A DNA stretch of 64,000 nucleotides. Source: Atopsyche davidsoni. Its lineage: Eukaryota > Arthropoda > Insecta > Trichoptera > Hydrobiosidae. This document shows positions 23,746-33,289 of this stretch, in pieces; within the stretch, counting starts at the first letter, position 1; every line of letters begins with the position of its first letter. The notes beneath the pieces were generated by a model. The model saw only the letters and a program-made list of their open reading frames with translations. It was not told the DNA's origin and ran no database searches. The position numbers and the translations under genes were made by a program. Location: contig JAILWY010000028.1 in the NCBI GenBank assembly GCA_022113835.1, forward strand, positions 1,054,001-1,118,000. The letters are read 5' to 3'.

Positions 23746-24674
23746 TGGTTCTGGCCTCCATTGGTGCGGGAGACATTCCCGCAGGCGTGCTCCCAGCTGA
23801 GGCTGCGCTGCCGGCGGGGCCCTGCAATACGACGCGGGGTGAGGGGCGCTCCACTACTGATCCTCGGGTCATCACCGTTCCTACTCAGTGTGAACGAAAA
23901 CAGAAAGTATATTAGTGTATCAGTATATAGATACTGATCCCGAAGACGCCTTTATGACGAGTTCAGATTATTCAGATTGCACCTGCTGCACAGGTCATCG
24001 GTGAGCTGCGACTCGAGAGTGAGCCCATCAATGCTCACATCTCTTTCAATTTTTTTATTTACTTACAATCTCTAATCATTCTTTTGAATGTTTCAATCGA
24101 TTGTGTGACTACTTCGCTAATTCGCTAACTAACTAGCTTGAGAGTATATAAAAAAGTATATATTCAACGGCCATACGCGCCACTCACAGCCGACAGCTTG
24201 TCCGCAGCTCTTTGCAAGCCAAAACTAGATGAATACCAGAGTTCATAATAAATAGCCAAAGTCTATAAATAAATAGGCATTATGGTAAAAATACACACTA
24301 TACTAGCATAGTTCATTGTATCAATCTAGCAGAATTCGTGTACAGTGTCTGTAAAGCGACTAGTAGCGTGGCACGGCATGGCATGTTGGCCGCCACCGCA
24401 TTAGTATCTAGTCGACTTAAATATCTATCTACATATACAATTAATAAGCATGCTAAAAATCTATCTTATCTATTATATTTAAAATCCTAGCAATGTGTGG
24501 GTAAGATATGTCGGATTGAGAAAGCGTAACTAAATGCGAGACTGCGAGGCCGCGAGACGTGCCTGTCCTCTGAACTGAAACTAGTCTCCAGCTGTGCGAG
24601 AAGCTCTCGCAGTCAGCTGCCGAGCTCCGGGCCTCTCCGGAATGAAAGTCTTCTTCCTAATATAGTCAACGTTT

Positions 24675-24930
24675 TAGACAGGAGGTACTTGGTGGAATTT
24701 AATATTGGTATTTTAAAATATAAATCATTTTTGTGATTTTTCCACGTTATGTTTTTGCTTGCGACCGATTTCGCCAACCTGTCTCGTTAGCATTTTCAAA
24801 AAAATATTTGTAGTTTGAAAAATACCAACGAGATAGGCTGACGAAACCGGTCGCTAATGAAAACAAAACGTTAGCAATATTTTACCTCAAACGAATCATC
24901 TATTTTGTAACGTATAAAATATTTTTGAAC
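24675..24930. repeat. Foldback repeat, full inverted copy (X)
   Basis: The left arm ends GCGACCGATTTCGCCAACCT and the right arm reads AGGCTGACGAAACCGGTCGC. Between them, TCTCGTTAGCATTTTCAAA pairs with TTTGAAAAATACCAACGAGA. The outer parts (TGTGATTTTTCCAC, TACTTGGTGGAATTT) pair less well with the right arm. The near-identical element in Y is at 57,530-57,790. Confidence 0.8.
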
Positions 24931-25965
24931 AATACTTTCTAAGAGTGCTTAGAAATCAGAGGCTCTCACCGTTCTCCTCCCCTCCGAGCCCCTGAGCCTC
25001 GATCTGGACGGGGGCGGAAGTGGGCTGCCGAACTATAGCCACTGAAAAAAAAACAATTAAATGTTGCAAATTCCATGAAAAATCTCCATCAATACTCTGG
25101 AATCAAAGTAATTCGCAAGGGCGTGGGTCACAGCCGGAGCTCCCGGCTCTCCCGGCTCTCCCGGCTCTTCCGTGCGGGCTCCCGACTCCCGACTCCCATT
25201 TCGTATCGTATATGATATATGGCTTCAAATAATTAAATGCATACACACCGATAGGTCCATACTCTTCTATCATATGATGGAAGTGGCAGAGGGAGCAGTT
25301 CGGCGGGGCCGGCGGCTCCACTGGACCTGGAAGAAAAGCAAACACTAGGTTCAAATTATCCGGAATACACTTATAACTTGCAATTACAACTTTGATGTCT
25401 ACATTTATAAAAATATTTATAATGTCGTATTTACTGATTACTGAATCACGAAAGATTTATTTATTATTTTATAATACTGTTGGATGTCTTAATATAAACA
25501 ATGCTGGTGTAAAGCATTCATCACTGAGAGAATTGCGGAGTCCTTGGTGCAGGCGCCCCTGGAGCTGCAGCCTCCCGGGGCGCTCCTAATGTACCGCCCT
25601 TTCCAAATCAACCAAAGTCGGCAGTTTGCTTACTTATTACAACCGTTGAAGCTTAAGATTTCATTCTAATATTATGTATAATTATTTTATTTTAATTCAA
25701 ACGCAGCCCCGAAATTTGAGCCGACCGGGGCGGACAGCCTTTGTCGCGCCTTCCCTCTGGGTACAACCCCTGTATTTGCTGTTTTGTTGCTTTGTTGTTT
25801 TCAAATGAACACATTGTAAAAAAAAATAACAAGTTGGAAAAAATACAAACGATGAAATTGAATAAAAATACATTGAATTGCACATCTCTGGACCGGACCG
25901 GACCTCGGCGCTATCGAAACATCCGGTATGGGTGTGCAAATATATATATTTATATACATTGCGGC

Positions 25966-25966
<1 letters not shown>

Positions 25967-26001
<35 letters not shown>

Positions 26002-26003
26002 GT

Positions 26004-26036
<33 letters not shown>

Positions 26037-26040
26037 ATAA
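25967..26040. repeat. (TA)n microsatellite with a TTAGGTTA interruption
   Basis: TA repeat ended by AACCTAACTTAACC; the same flank follows the tract in block A. Confidence 0.9.
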
Positions 26041-26240
26041 CCTAACTTAACCCCTCCCCCCTCCACCGCAAATTAATGATGTTGAAATTTGTATCGGCTG
26101 GCCATGAACATATGAACACGAGTTGGTGTCTATAACACGAGCCTGCAGATTCTCACAAATAGACTGACCCACCACAAGACTGACCCATACGTGTCTACAG
26201 AGTATACAATACATATAATATCTAGTTAGAAATAGGTGAA

Positions 26241-26845
26241 TCGGATCCGTACTTGGATATAATGATTAAAATGCTGATTCGCAGTGCCGTGGCAGTGCTG
26301 GCTCGACCCCAGCTGTGTTGCTAAATAGTCTGGGAGCTTTTTTTCTCGAATTAATATGGTATTCATTTTTCAATAAATGCTTATTTGGAAAAATAAAAAA
26401 TCAAGCAATAGTAATAGGGATAAATTTTGTATTTCTTATATATTAAAATATTTTCGAATTGATATATGCCCTAAGAATGTCACGGCATACCAAAAATACG
26501 AAGTTATTGGAGAAAATAAAAAATACAGACGAATGGTTTACGGATTTTGATTTGAGTATTTTGGAGTGAGTTGGACCAAGTGGGAACTATAGTAAATGCA
26601 ACGAAATTAGATGCATGAATTATATAATGTATCTCTACCATATGCTCGCGGTGCGTGTCATTTAAATTTAAATTTAAATCACTCACTGTGAAATAATCAA
26701 TGGGGTCCCGCATTTTTTTTAAAACTATGAGCAATAATATATTTTCTAAAGTTATGTGGCTTATATTTATATGAAAAAGCGAAAAAGTCTTCATTTACAA
26801 AATAATAAATTTACTATGATATCTGTTAAAAAAAATTTACAAACC
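26241..26845. other. AT-rich spacer, no gene recognised
   Basis: A minus-strand ORF at 26,504-26,794 has no recognisable domain and no splice sites worth calling. Confidence 0.4.
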
Positions 26846-26847
26846 CG

Positions 26848-26945
26848 GAGCAGTCAGTTTCAGTCCCTGACTAGATGCAGAGTTGCACAGTACAAGCCAA
26901 ACAAAGCAGATGAGTTCGTAATTAAGTTTGGGTTTGCTACTGACT
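26848..26945 (+). pseudogene. Short piggyBac transposase remnant
   Basis: Encodes SLTRCRVAQYKPNKADEFVI then KFGFATD. This aligns by eye with LTKVRCRFTQYMPTNKPDKF...W in the larger piggyBac at 54,840-55,058. About 30 codons survive. Confidence 0.6.
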
Positions 26946-26949
26946 GAAG

Positions 26950-27769
26950 TCAGTTCGCCAGCCATCGCTCGTCTCGGTCAGTCATCCATAACTTGGCGGA
27001 CTCCACACTTTTTTGAGGACCTGCACTTTGTTTGAGTGAATTATGTTATCTTGAACGCGAGTCGTTTTTTTTTAAATTAACAGTGAACTTTTGCTGCAAT
27101 CTGGTATACGTACACGCGAATCCGAGATATTGTACAATAGTAACTGCAGCTCTGCTTCTCGGAATATGCACTCACCCTCCCATTACTTTGCCCTGTGAAT
27201 GAATGGCAGCTGGTGGAGGAGGGTGGGCTCAGCGGGAAGGCGGAGTCCGAGTCACAAAGCCGTCCCCGCGACCAGCCTCGTGTCGTGGAGTGCCGCAGCT
27301 GTTTGATATCGACGCGCTCGCTTTCAGTAATTCTACTAAAGAGGAATCAACTTTTGTTTGTTTGAATGCACTTTTGAAGTTTGCTGTTTTTTTAATCAAC
27401 TCTCGAAAATTACGAAAAAAAAATCAATTACTTTTCATTCTCGCATTTTAAACATCTTAAAATTTTTACATTCGACCGGATTTTTTGACCGTTATATTCG
27501 AAGTCCGTTAAATACAGTTCAAAAAATATACTTAGCATTTGTGCTTTCCTAAGTCAATTAAATCCTTTTTATCCCGAAATTATTGTTCCCAAATGAATTG
27601 AGTAATTTTCCATAATAGTTTTATTATATAATAATGATTAAATATTAATATTTTCATTATTTTTGTATTCACCAGGATGAATGTTGTTGGCTGGACGTAT
27701 AATTCGTTTAAAAAAATTGTTTATCTTTTATTTTATGTAAAAGGTTTTATATTTTTTGAAAATATTAGA
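26950..27769. other. Spacer, no supported gene
   Basis: A GC-rich patch (27,200-27,310) is open on the plus strand from an ATG at 27,203 but shows no recognisable domain; I do not call it. Confidence 0.4.
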
Positions 27770-29340
27770 GAGACAAGATGAGATTTATTTTATTTTTGAG
27801 AGGAGATTAATTCATATTTTAATATTAACTATTGGGTGAGGGCATGGATTTGAAGGTATCTTATACTTAATTTGCGTCTTCACCCCTGTAAATGAGAGTT
27901 TATTAACATAAAACACTTCTTAAATGATGATTTTATTTTTAAAAATTAATTTGCGTCTTCGCCCCTGTAATTGAGAACTTTTTAACATAAAACACTTCTT
28001 AAATGATTATTTTATTTTAAAAAATTAAGCGCAAATATTTTAATTTTATTATGATTTGAACACTTTTAGTCAAAATGGCCATGTTTTTTGTTAATTTGTG
28101 ACTTCCTGAGGCCCATCGAGAGACTTCAGTTTCTGGGTCTATAATTGTGTCTGAGGTAATAGCAGGAAAATATGGAATTTTACGTGTATCAAGAATAACG
28201 GAGTTAATGGCTTCAAATATATAATTATTTGGATCAGATTGTCTTTTATTAGTGGGTTAATTTTAAGATTGATTTGTTGAATACAAATGATTTTAAGTCT
28301 TAATTTTTTTATTCTTTTGTTTATATGAAGGATAATAATTATCACTGTCTCAGCATAAATATATGCTCAGTGAGATATACCCAACCTCATCCGAGGAGAG
28401 CCACCCGAAGAAGAAGATTGGGGGTTAAGATGGTCCCATGCTTTGATGATTGGCAATGGATTTTGTTTTGCGGGATTATTTTGTTTAGTAAGCATCTTCT
28501 GTGAGCGATTGGGAAGTCGAAGTTTATTGAATAATAAAGGATATGTTTATTTTATAACTATAATAAAATTTAGTTTAATTTTTTAAATGTTATTGTCTCT
28601 TTATAGAGTTGGGTATAGAGAGACTATCTTCATATAACTATTGTCAGCATGGTAATTTTAATTTTTATGAAAGACAAGAGTATTCATTACTATTTTTACG
28701 GTGATTTCTATTCATTTTTAAATGATTTAGTTAATTAGGGATTGCGATAGTATGGAGATTGATTTAAAAAAATATTGCTCATACACTTTAAGACAATTGG
28801 GAATTAATTCGATAGGATATAAAAATGTATATTTCTTTCTTCTATACTTTCTTTCATTAATAAACTCATGTATTGTTTAAGTTTTTATTGTTTAAGTGTG
28901 CTGGAATATTAATAAAAAAGCATAAATAACTACCAAGATATTCGTTAAATGGGAAATATGGTTTATTTTCTTCCTATTGTTTTATGATATTAAATCTGAC
29001 TTTCTAAGGAGGAATTGTAAGAATGTCTAGCCTAAATATATAAAAAAAATTTTCTACTTGTTTAACTGTTTAGTTTTATTTATTATTTTTGAGGTAGAGA
29101 TTATACTTTTTATATACCGGAAAGATTTCATGATGAAATAAAAGAAACTAATATTGCGATAATAGTTATATTAATAATTAGAATAATTGGGGGTTCAACG
29201 TTTATGTGATTTATGTATCCTGCCCCTAAAATATACATATATATTTTTTAACTTCCATTAGTATTAATAGTAATTAGAAAAGGGTGAGTATTTAGAGTTT
29301 TTTAATTTTCAAAACAATTTACAATTTTTTGCAGTCTGTG
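27770..29340 (+). pseudogene. Nuclear mitochondrial insertion (NUMT): ND4 then ND5, rearranged
   Basis: With the invertebrate mitochondrial code, ND4 pieces follow in order: FESSLI..L.IGWG (27,783-27,846), LVKMAMFFVNLWLPEAHRET and VSGSMIV (28,058-28,160), WISLSFISGLILSLIC (28,220-28,280), then [20 protein letters not shown] and [15 protein letters not shown] (28,420-28,530), and QHGNFNFYERQEYSLLFL (28,645-28,700). ND5 follows: EIDLKKY, TLRQLGINS (28,750-28,810), FKCAGILI (28,885-28,910), IIGGSTFMWFMYPAPK (29,180-29,230). ND4 then ND5 on one strand is the usual arthropod order, but trnH and the 5' part of ND5 are missing and frames are broken. An 81-bp tandem duplication (27,867-28,028) and a short foreign stretch (28,345-28,418) interrupt it. 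Confidence 0.88.
27867..28028 (+). repeat. 81-bp direct tandem repeat inside the NUMT
   Basis: Two diverged copies starting TTAATTTGCGTCTTC at 27,867 and 27,948, each ending in a run of A. The duplication breaks the ND4 frame. Confidence 0.8.
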
Positions 29341-29351
29341 ATTTATGCTAA

Positions 29352-29433
29352 GTTTAATATTTTAATTTAAATACTTGAGTGATTTCTCCACATGTTAATT
29401 TTTATTGGTAACCGGTTTCGCCAATCTTTCACG
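29352..29433 (-). repeat. Half-copy of dispersed foldback repeat
   Basis: Reverse-orientation arm: CCACATGTTAATTTTTATTG, then GGTAACCGGTTTCGCCAA. It borders the end of the NUMT. Confidence 0.7.
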
Positions 29434-29449
29434 CTGTCCTTATAAACTG

Positions 29450-29560
29450 AGTGAGGAATTTAAAAATAACAAAGAATTTGGTGATAAATTGTTGAAGGGA
29501 GAGGTATTGGCTGTTAGAGAGAAAGATGTAATGATTGTCAGGTGGTAAGGGGTAATTTAA
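29450..29560 (+). pseudogene. Short piggyBac-like remnant
   Basis: Encodes KNKEFGDKLLKGEVLAVREK then DVMIVRW, matching the KxLKKGE...VMVVKWKDKR block typical of piggyBac transposases. Only ~35 codons; low confidence. Confidence 0.4.
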
Positions 29561-29989
29561 GTTTAATGTACCTGACAAACTGAGGATTCTTGCTAATTTT
29601 TGTGAACGATACCATATTTGTGTGGTTTGGGGTGTAGCAGCAGTTTTTCTAGGTCGGGGTAATCCTGTAGTGTATATGCGCGGTAAATGGTTTTTTTAAT
29701 GTTGTAATTTAGCGATAGGAAATAATAGTGGAGACTTGTTGAAAATAACCTGGTCATTGAGCAGGTGCTCCAGTGTGCTAAATTTCACACGATTTATTTC
29801 TTAAATCTCTTGGCGATCGAAGTTTGTGCCTTAATTGTTAATATGCAAGTTCTGATTAAAGTCGTGTTTGTTATAACAGTAGGTAACGTATTAAAATAAG
29901 TTTAGTTGTTCTATTCTGCATTCTATAAAGTCTATAAAGAAGTCTGCGAATGATCCAGATATTGGTTATCCGTTTATTTGTGAGTAAGA

Positions 29990-30580
29990 GGTGTTGTTGA
30001 ATTTGATACCTACTGATATCGGTACGTCGACGATATTTTATATTTATGGATAGGGACAAAAATAGTAAGATTGATTTTTGGGTCAGATCAATAACCTTCA
30101 CAAGAGTATCAAATTCACCACGGAGAATGGAAGAAATTGTATAAACTTTCTTGATCTGAGTATGAATGTGAACTCATCACATGTCTCAAAAGCTAGCCAT
30201 TTTCACTCACTTGTACACCGGTTATGCATGGTGAAATTAAAACCATACAGAAGTTAGCCACTAACAACGACTATGACCCCTCAATAATTCATAAACGAAA
30301 ATCTAATTTTGTCGATAAGATTTCTAAACTATCCAGAGGCGAAGGAGATAATAAAAAACGGGTTAAGCTTCCATTCTTCAACAAGACCTGTGAGAAATGC
30401 GGTAAACTCCTCTCTAGATCGTGCAGGGTCTCATATTACAATAATAAGTCCCTAGCATAAGTTCTTATCAATAACAAACATAAGAATGATAAATTCATTA
30501 ATAGTGGCATCCTGCGACGCCACTTATACTGCCCAGACAGGAAGATCCTTCAACACAAGGACCAAACACGAATTGATTTT
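29990..30580 (+). mobile_element. Penelope-like retroelement fragment (RT end, linker, start of GIY-YIG)
   Basis: RYVDDILYLW (the YVDD catalytic motif at 30,023-30,034) is followed in other frames by LHKSIKFTTENGRN, INFLDLSMNVNSSH, then an open linker at 30,224-30,460 (MHGEIKTIQKLATNNDYDPS...), then CDATYTAQTGRSFNTRTKHE at about 30,508. This is the order RT, linker, GIY-YIG endonuclease of Penelope-like elements. The RT N-terminal fingers and most of the endonuclease are missing, and there are frame changes around 30,110 and 30,460. Confidence 0.75.
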
Positions 30581-31523
30581 AGGGCTATTAGTACAAAAAA
30601 ATTATTAAAAACCATAAAAAAATTGTTTATTATTATATTATTATGAATACTGTTAAATTTTACTAAAGTTGAGTAGCTTATAATTAGAGTATGATGTTGA
30701 ATTCACTATGGAAACTATTTTAATTTCTAGTATTTATAAAATTTTATTTATTTTTATAGTGATGGTGTTATGTTTTTTTTTAACTATACAAGCGAGAAAT
30801 ATTGATGAAATTTCACCTGTAAAAATTAATTTAGCCGCTTCATTTTAATATTTATATTTAATGTTTAAATAGAATTTAATTTTAATGCTAATATAACTAA
30901 TAATATACCTGTGATTTGGTTTCAACTAAAAGACAAATAAACATATATAAAACTTTTAATGTTTTATGTCGAAACTAAAATGCAAGAAGTTTAATTTCAT
31001 AAATTAAAATAGCAATTTCTATGGCAAAAATAATATAAAAATAGTGAATAAGAAAATAGGTAACAAAAGCGGTCTCCGAGCCATAGATCTTGGATCAAAT
31101 CCCCATACAAATGGAAAAGATTTTACTTCTTTAGGATCTTTAGGATTCTGATCCTTTAAGATTTTTTTGAAAGAGAGATAAATATATCAAAATAAAAAAG
31201 TAGTCACAACAATAGATAAAAATAACGCATTTTAAAATTTAAAACTTTTCAATTTGAAGTTAAATAGACTATTTATACTGTACAAGTTTAATTACATCTT
31301 CACCAATATACTGATACGTATAACAAAAATTAGACTTCATTGATAATGAGTCAATACCGTGCAGCGGCTTCATCATTAATTAATCGAAATTATCTGACTA
31401 TATAAAATATTCCGAATCGACGAAGTCCTCGTGGTTCACGGTGAGCATCAGCAGGGATTTCAGGTGTGATGTTTAACTCAAAGGTAACTTCACTACTTGG
31501 AAATTGCGTTTCTTCAGTCTCGC
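30477..31523 (+). repeat. Duplicated block P2
   Basis: Nearly identical to 19,484-20,531. In P2 the Penelope coding sequence continues upstream and the minus-strand ORF continues downstream, so P2 is the more complete locus and P1 the derived copy. Confidence 0.8.
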
Positions 31524-31593
31524 CAGAAAGAAAGTCGCCTACCGGTCTCATCTCACAATTATGGACCCACAAGTCGTTCCAGTAATAGACCAT
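31390..31593 (-). CDS. Uncharacterised 67-codon ORF, possible exon
   Basis: Starts MVYYWNDLWVHNCEMRPVGD and continues through FLSGETEETQFPSSEVTFEL to GLRRFGIFYIVR and a stop. The amino-acid mix looks protein-like (few low-complexity runs). P1 preserves only the C-terminal ~42 codons (about 20,402-20,531) with few changes, such as Ser to Asn and Pro to Ser. No family recognised. It may be the first exon of a host gene or part of a mobile element. Confidence 0.35.
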   Translation of the reverse strand: MVYYWNDLWVHNCEMRPVGDFLSGETEETQFPSSEVTFELNITPEIPADAHREPRGLRRFGIFYIVR

Positions 31594-31794
31594 CGTCGCC
31601 TTTTTTATTATTCTTGTTTATTTATTAATAGTTGGATTTAATGTAATTGTTGTAAATAACAGAATCGACGATTACAATAATTATGTAATTTGACCAAAAA
31701 AAAACGCGTGCTGAATCCCGATTCGGTGATTTAAATGGACTAAAAACCTCAATAAAATATGTTACAAATTATCAATCTCAAAACTCACCACGCG

Positions 31795-31957
31795 CTCCTG
31801 CGGCCTGGAGGGCTGGAGGGCTGTGGAGGGCTGGAGGGCTGCAGGGCTGGAGGGCTGGAGGGCTGGAGGGCTGCAGGGCTGTGGGGCTCGAGGCCTGGAG
31901 GGCTGGAGGGCTGGAGGGCTGAAGGCCTGGAGGGCTGGAGGCCTGGAGGATGGTTTC
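31795..31957. repeat. GGGCTGGAG minisatellite
   Basis: About 160 bp of CTGGAGGGCTG/CTGCAGGGCTG units. Open in several frames on both strands because of composition. Confidence 0.9.
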
Positions 31958-32009
31958 GTATGAATCTTTCGCACACACTCTCCGGCACTACGATACAGTC
32001 ACACAAAGC

Positions 32010-32176
32010 GCGATACATTGTTGAGCCCAGCCGGCGGGTCTCGGGCTCTCGGGCTCTCGGGCACCCTGGCACTCGGCGTCCGAGCCGGGCGGAGGGTCGC
32101 GGCGCTCTGCAGCCCGGGGGTCTCTGCTCCGGGGGCGCGGGGCAGCGGGGGGGGGGGGGGGCAAATTGGGGGGGTT
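32010..32176. other. GC-rich, G-run-containing stretch
   Basis: Contains repeated CGGGCTCT units and a run of about 14 G near 32,148-32,161, followed by another G7 run. A possible quadruplex-forming site and a likely sequencing trouble spot. No gene called. Confidence 0.6.
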
Positions 32177-32199
32177 TTGTCGGCAAACTGCGATTTCTA

Positions 32200-33150
32200 G
32201 TCAACGTAAGGTGAAGTCGAATAAGCACGTTAATCTCCCGTACACCACCATGAAAAATGGCTTCAAGGTCCACTGTCGTGCAGTTTAAGTTTTAAGCTTG
32301 TGGCCCTTTGGACTTGCCATTCCTTGGATATCACAACCCTGACTATGCATGCGGCCTAGGCTAGAATGAAACTGACTCTTCCGTGCAAAAACTTTTATAA
32401 GTTGAATAGTTGTGATGCTGAAGATATCGATCGATGATGATCTCGCAGAAGTCTTTTTGTATATTTGTAAGCATAATATATAACTATTCAAATCACAATG
32501 CTCTTGTAGGCCACAAATCTTTTTGGTGCTAACAATTTGCTAATAACTACAATACTATTTGTGAAGAGGCTGTGCTGTACGGGCTGATATGTACTTTTTT
32601 ACATTTTAAGCCAGCCAACTAATTTAACTCTTGAGGATAACATATCTCACATAATCGGGCAAGTATGCACATGAAATGCAAGTTAAATGCTATTTTAATA
32701 AACTCAATGCTGTTAATTGCCCAATCTCATGAGTCTTCAGATAGGTTGATATTGACACTGCATGTGTGTACGTGAAGGCATGTATATAAGAGTAGCAGTG
32801 CGTACAAGGATGGGGCGGGCCAGGCTATTAACTAAATTAAATCCATTTGTGTTTTTCTTTAATTTATTTTTGACCAAGCTATGCAATATTAAATAGTGCA
32901 ACAGAAAAAAATAAACTTTATAATATTAAAACTTTATATAAAACAACAATTTAGGTAGATCGAACACATAATAGTATAATAATATAAAGTAAATAGTATA
33001 TATAGAGAAATATTCGTATTTATTAACATTTAAAGGAATTTACTAAACATATAAAATTATCTATAATATACTCGTACTATCGAGATTAACCTCACAGAGA
33101 CTTATATAATGGTAAATTAACAATGAAAACGAAATGTTAAACAAAGTCTA
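32200..33150. other. Spacer with a weak dispersed repeat
   Basis: The stretch at 32,838-32,910 (TGTTTTTCTTTAATTTATTT, GCAATATTAAATAG) resembles 20,545-20,615 and 53,270-53,325. No gene recognised. Confidence 0.4.
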
Positions 33151-33289
33151 CAGTAATGAAACAGGTAATAGCGGTTAAAGTGGCACCTGGCCTAGAGCCA
33201 TGCAGGGACTTGGGCTACTGCTATGGGGATGTACTCACTGCAGCAGATGCCAGTGAAGGTCCAGGCCTGCACTGGGAGCCATGGCGGGC

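Larger units (their letters stand above)
23344..25320 (-). pseudogene. Copy X of the novel minus-strand gene (exons b, c, d), frame broken in exon d
   Basis: Exon b 25,249-25,320 encodes EPPAPPNCSLCHFHHMIEEY. Exon c 24,970-25,041 encodes RQPTSAPVQIEAQGLGGEEN. Exon d 23,344-23,821 encodes PRRQRSLSWEHACGNVSRTN, then GGQNHVCYDDEGDEED, a very long Asp/Glu/Gly array, then FARRWGLLALFSLFCPCMVL and a stop. All joins are phase 1, with acceptors CCAGGTCCAG, TTTTTTTCAG and CGTATTGCAG and GT donors. Two extra G in the array shift the frame and create a TGA near 23,555. Either the copy is dead or the homopolymer-rich array contains sequence errors. Exon a, seen in Y, is not found. The RW...PCM..Y tail loosely recalls the end of Sprouty/SPRED domains; this is only a hint. 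Confidence 0.5.
20532..26240. repeat. Segmental duplication X (paralogue of Y at 53,245-58,640)
   Basis: Shared landmarks in the same order and orientation: AAAATACATCAAATCAAATA at 20,531 and 53,246; the terminal exon d; GATCCCGAAGACGCC at 23,936 and 53,843; GTCCGCAGCT; the foldback; exons c and b; and the CCCGAAATTTGAGCCGACC block. X differs by a Tigger insertion, inverted and expanded minisatellites, and sequence extending to 26,240. Confidence 0.85.

Noticed and set aside
22628..23875. A 415-codon minus-strand ORF
   Set aside because: It runs through the wrong frame of the acidic array, then through the 60-bp repeats and copy 2. The evolutionarily supported frame of exon d is different.
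24930..25330. A collagen gene on the minus strand
   Set aside because: GAGCCGGGAGAGCC repeats give Gly-X-Y in places, but exons b, c and d join without them and have no Gly-X-Y pattern.
29560..29940. Mitochondrial rRNA or further NUMT
   Set aside because: No convincing match to rRNA or protein landmarks after ND5; left unassigned.
31762..32273. Pro/Ser-rich ORFs on the minus strand
   Set aside because: Come from the GGGCTGGAG minisatellite and the G-rich tract; no homology or splice support.
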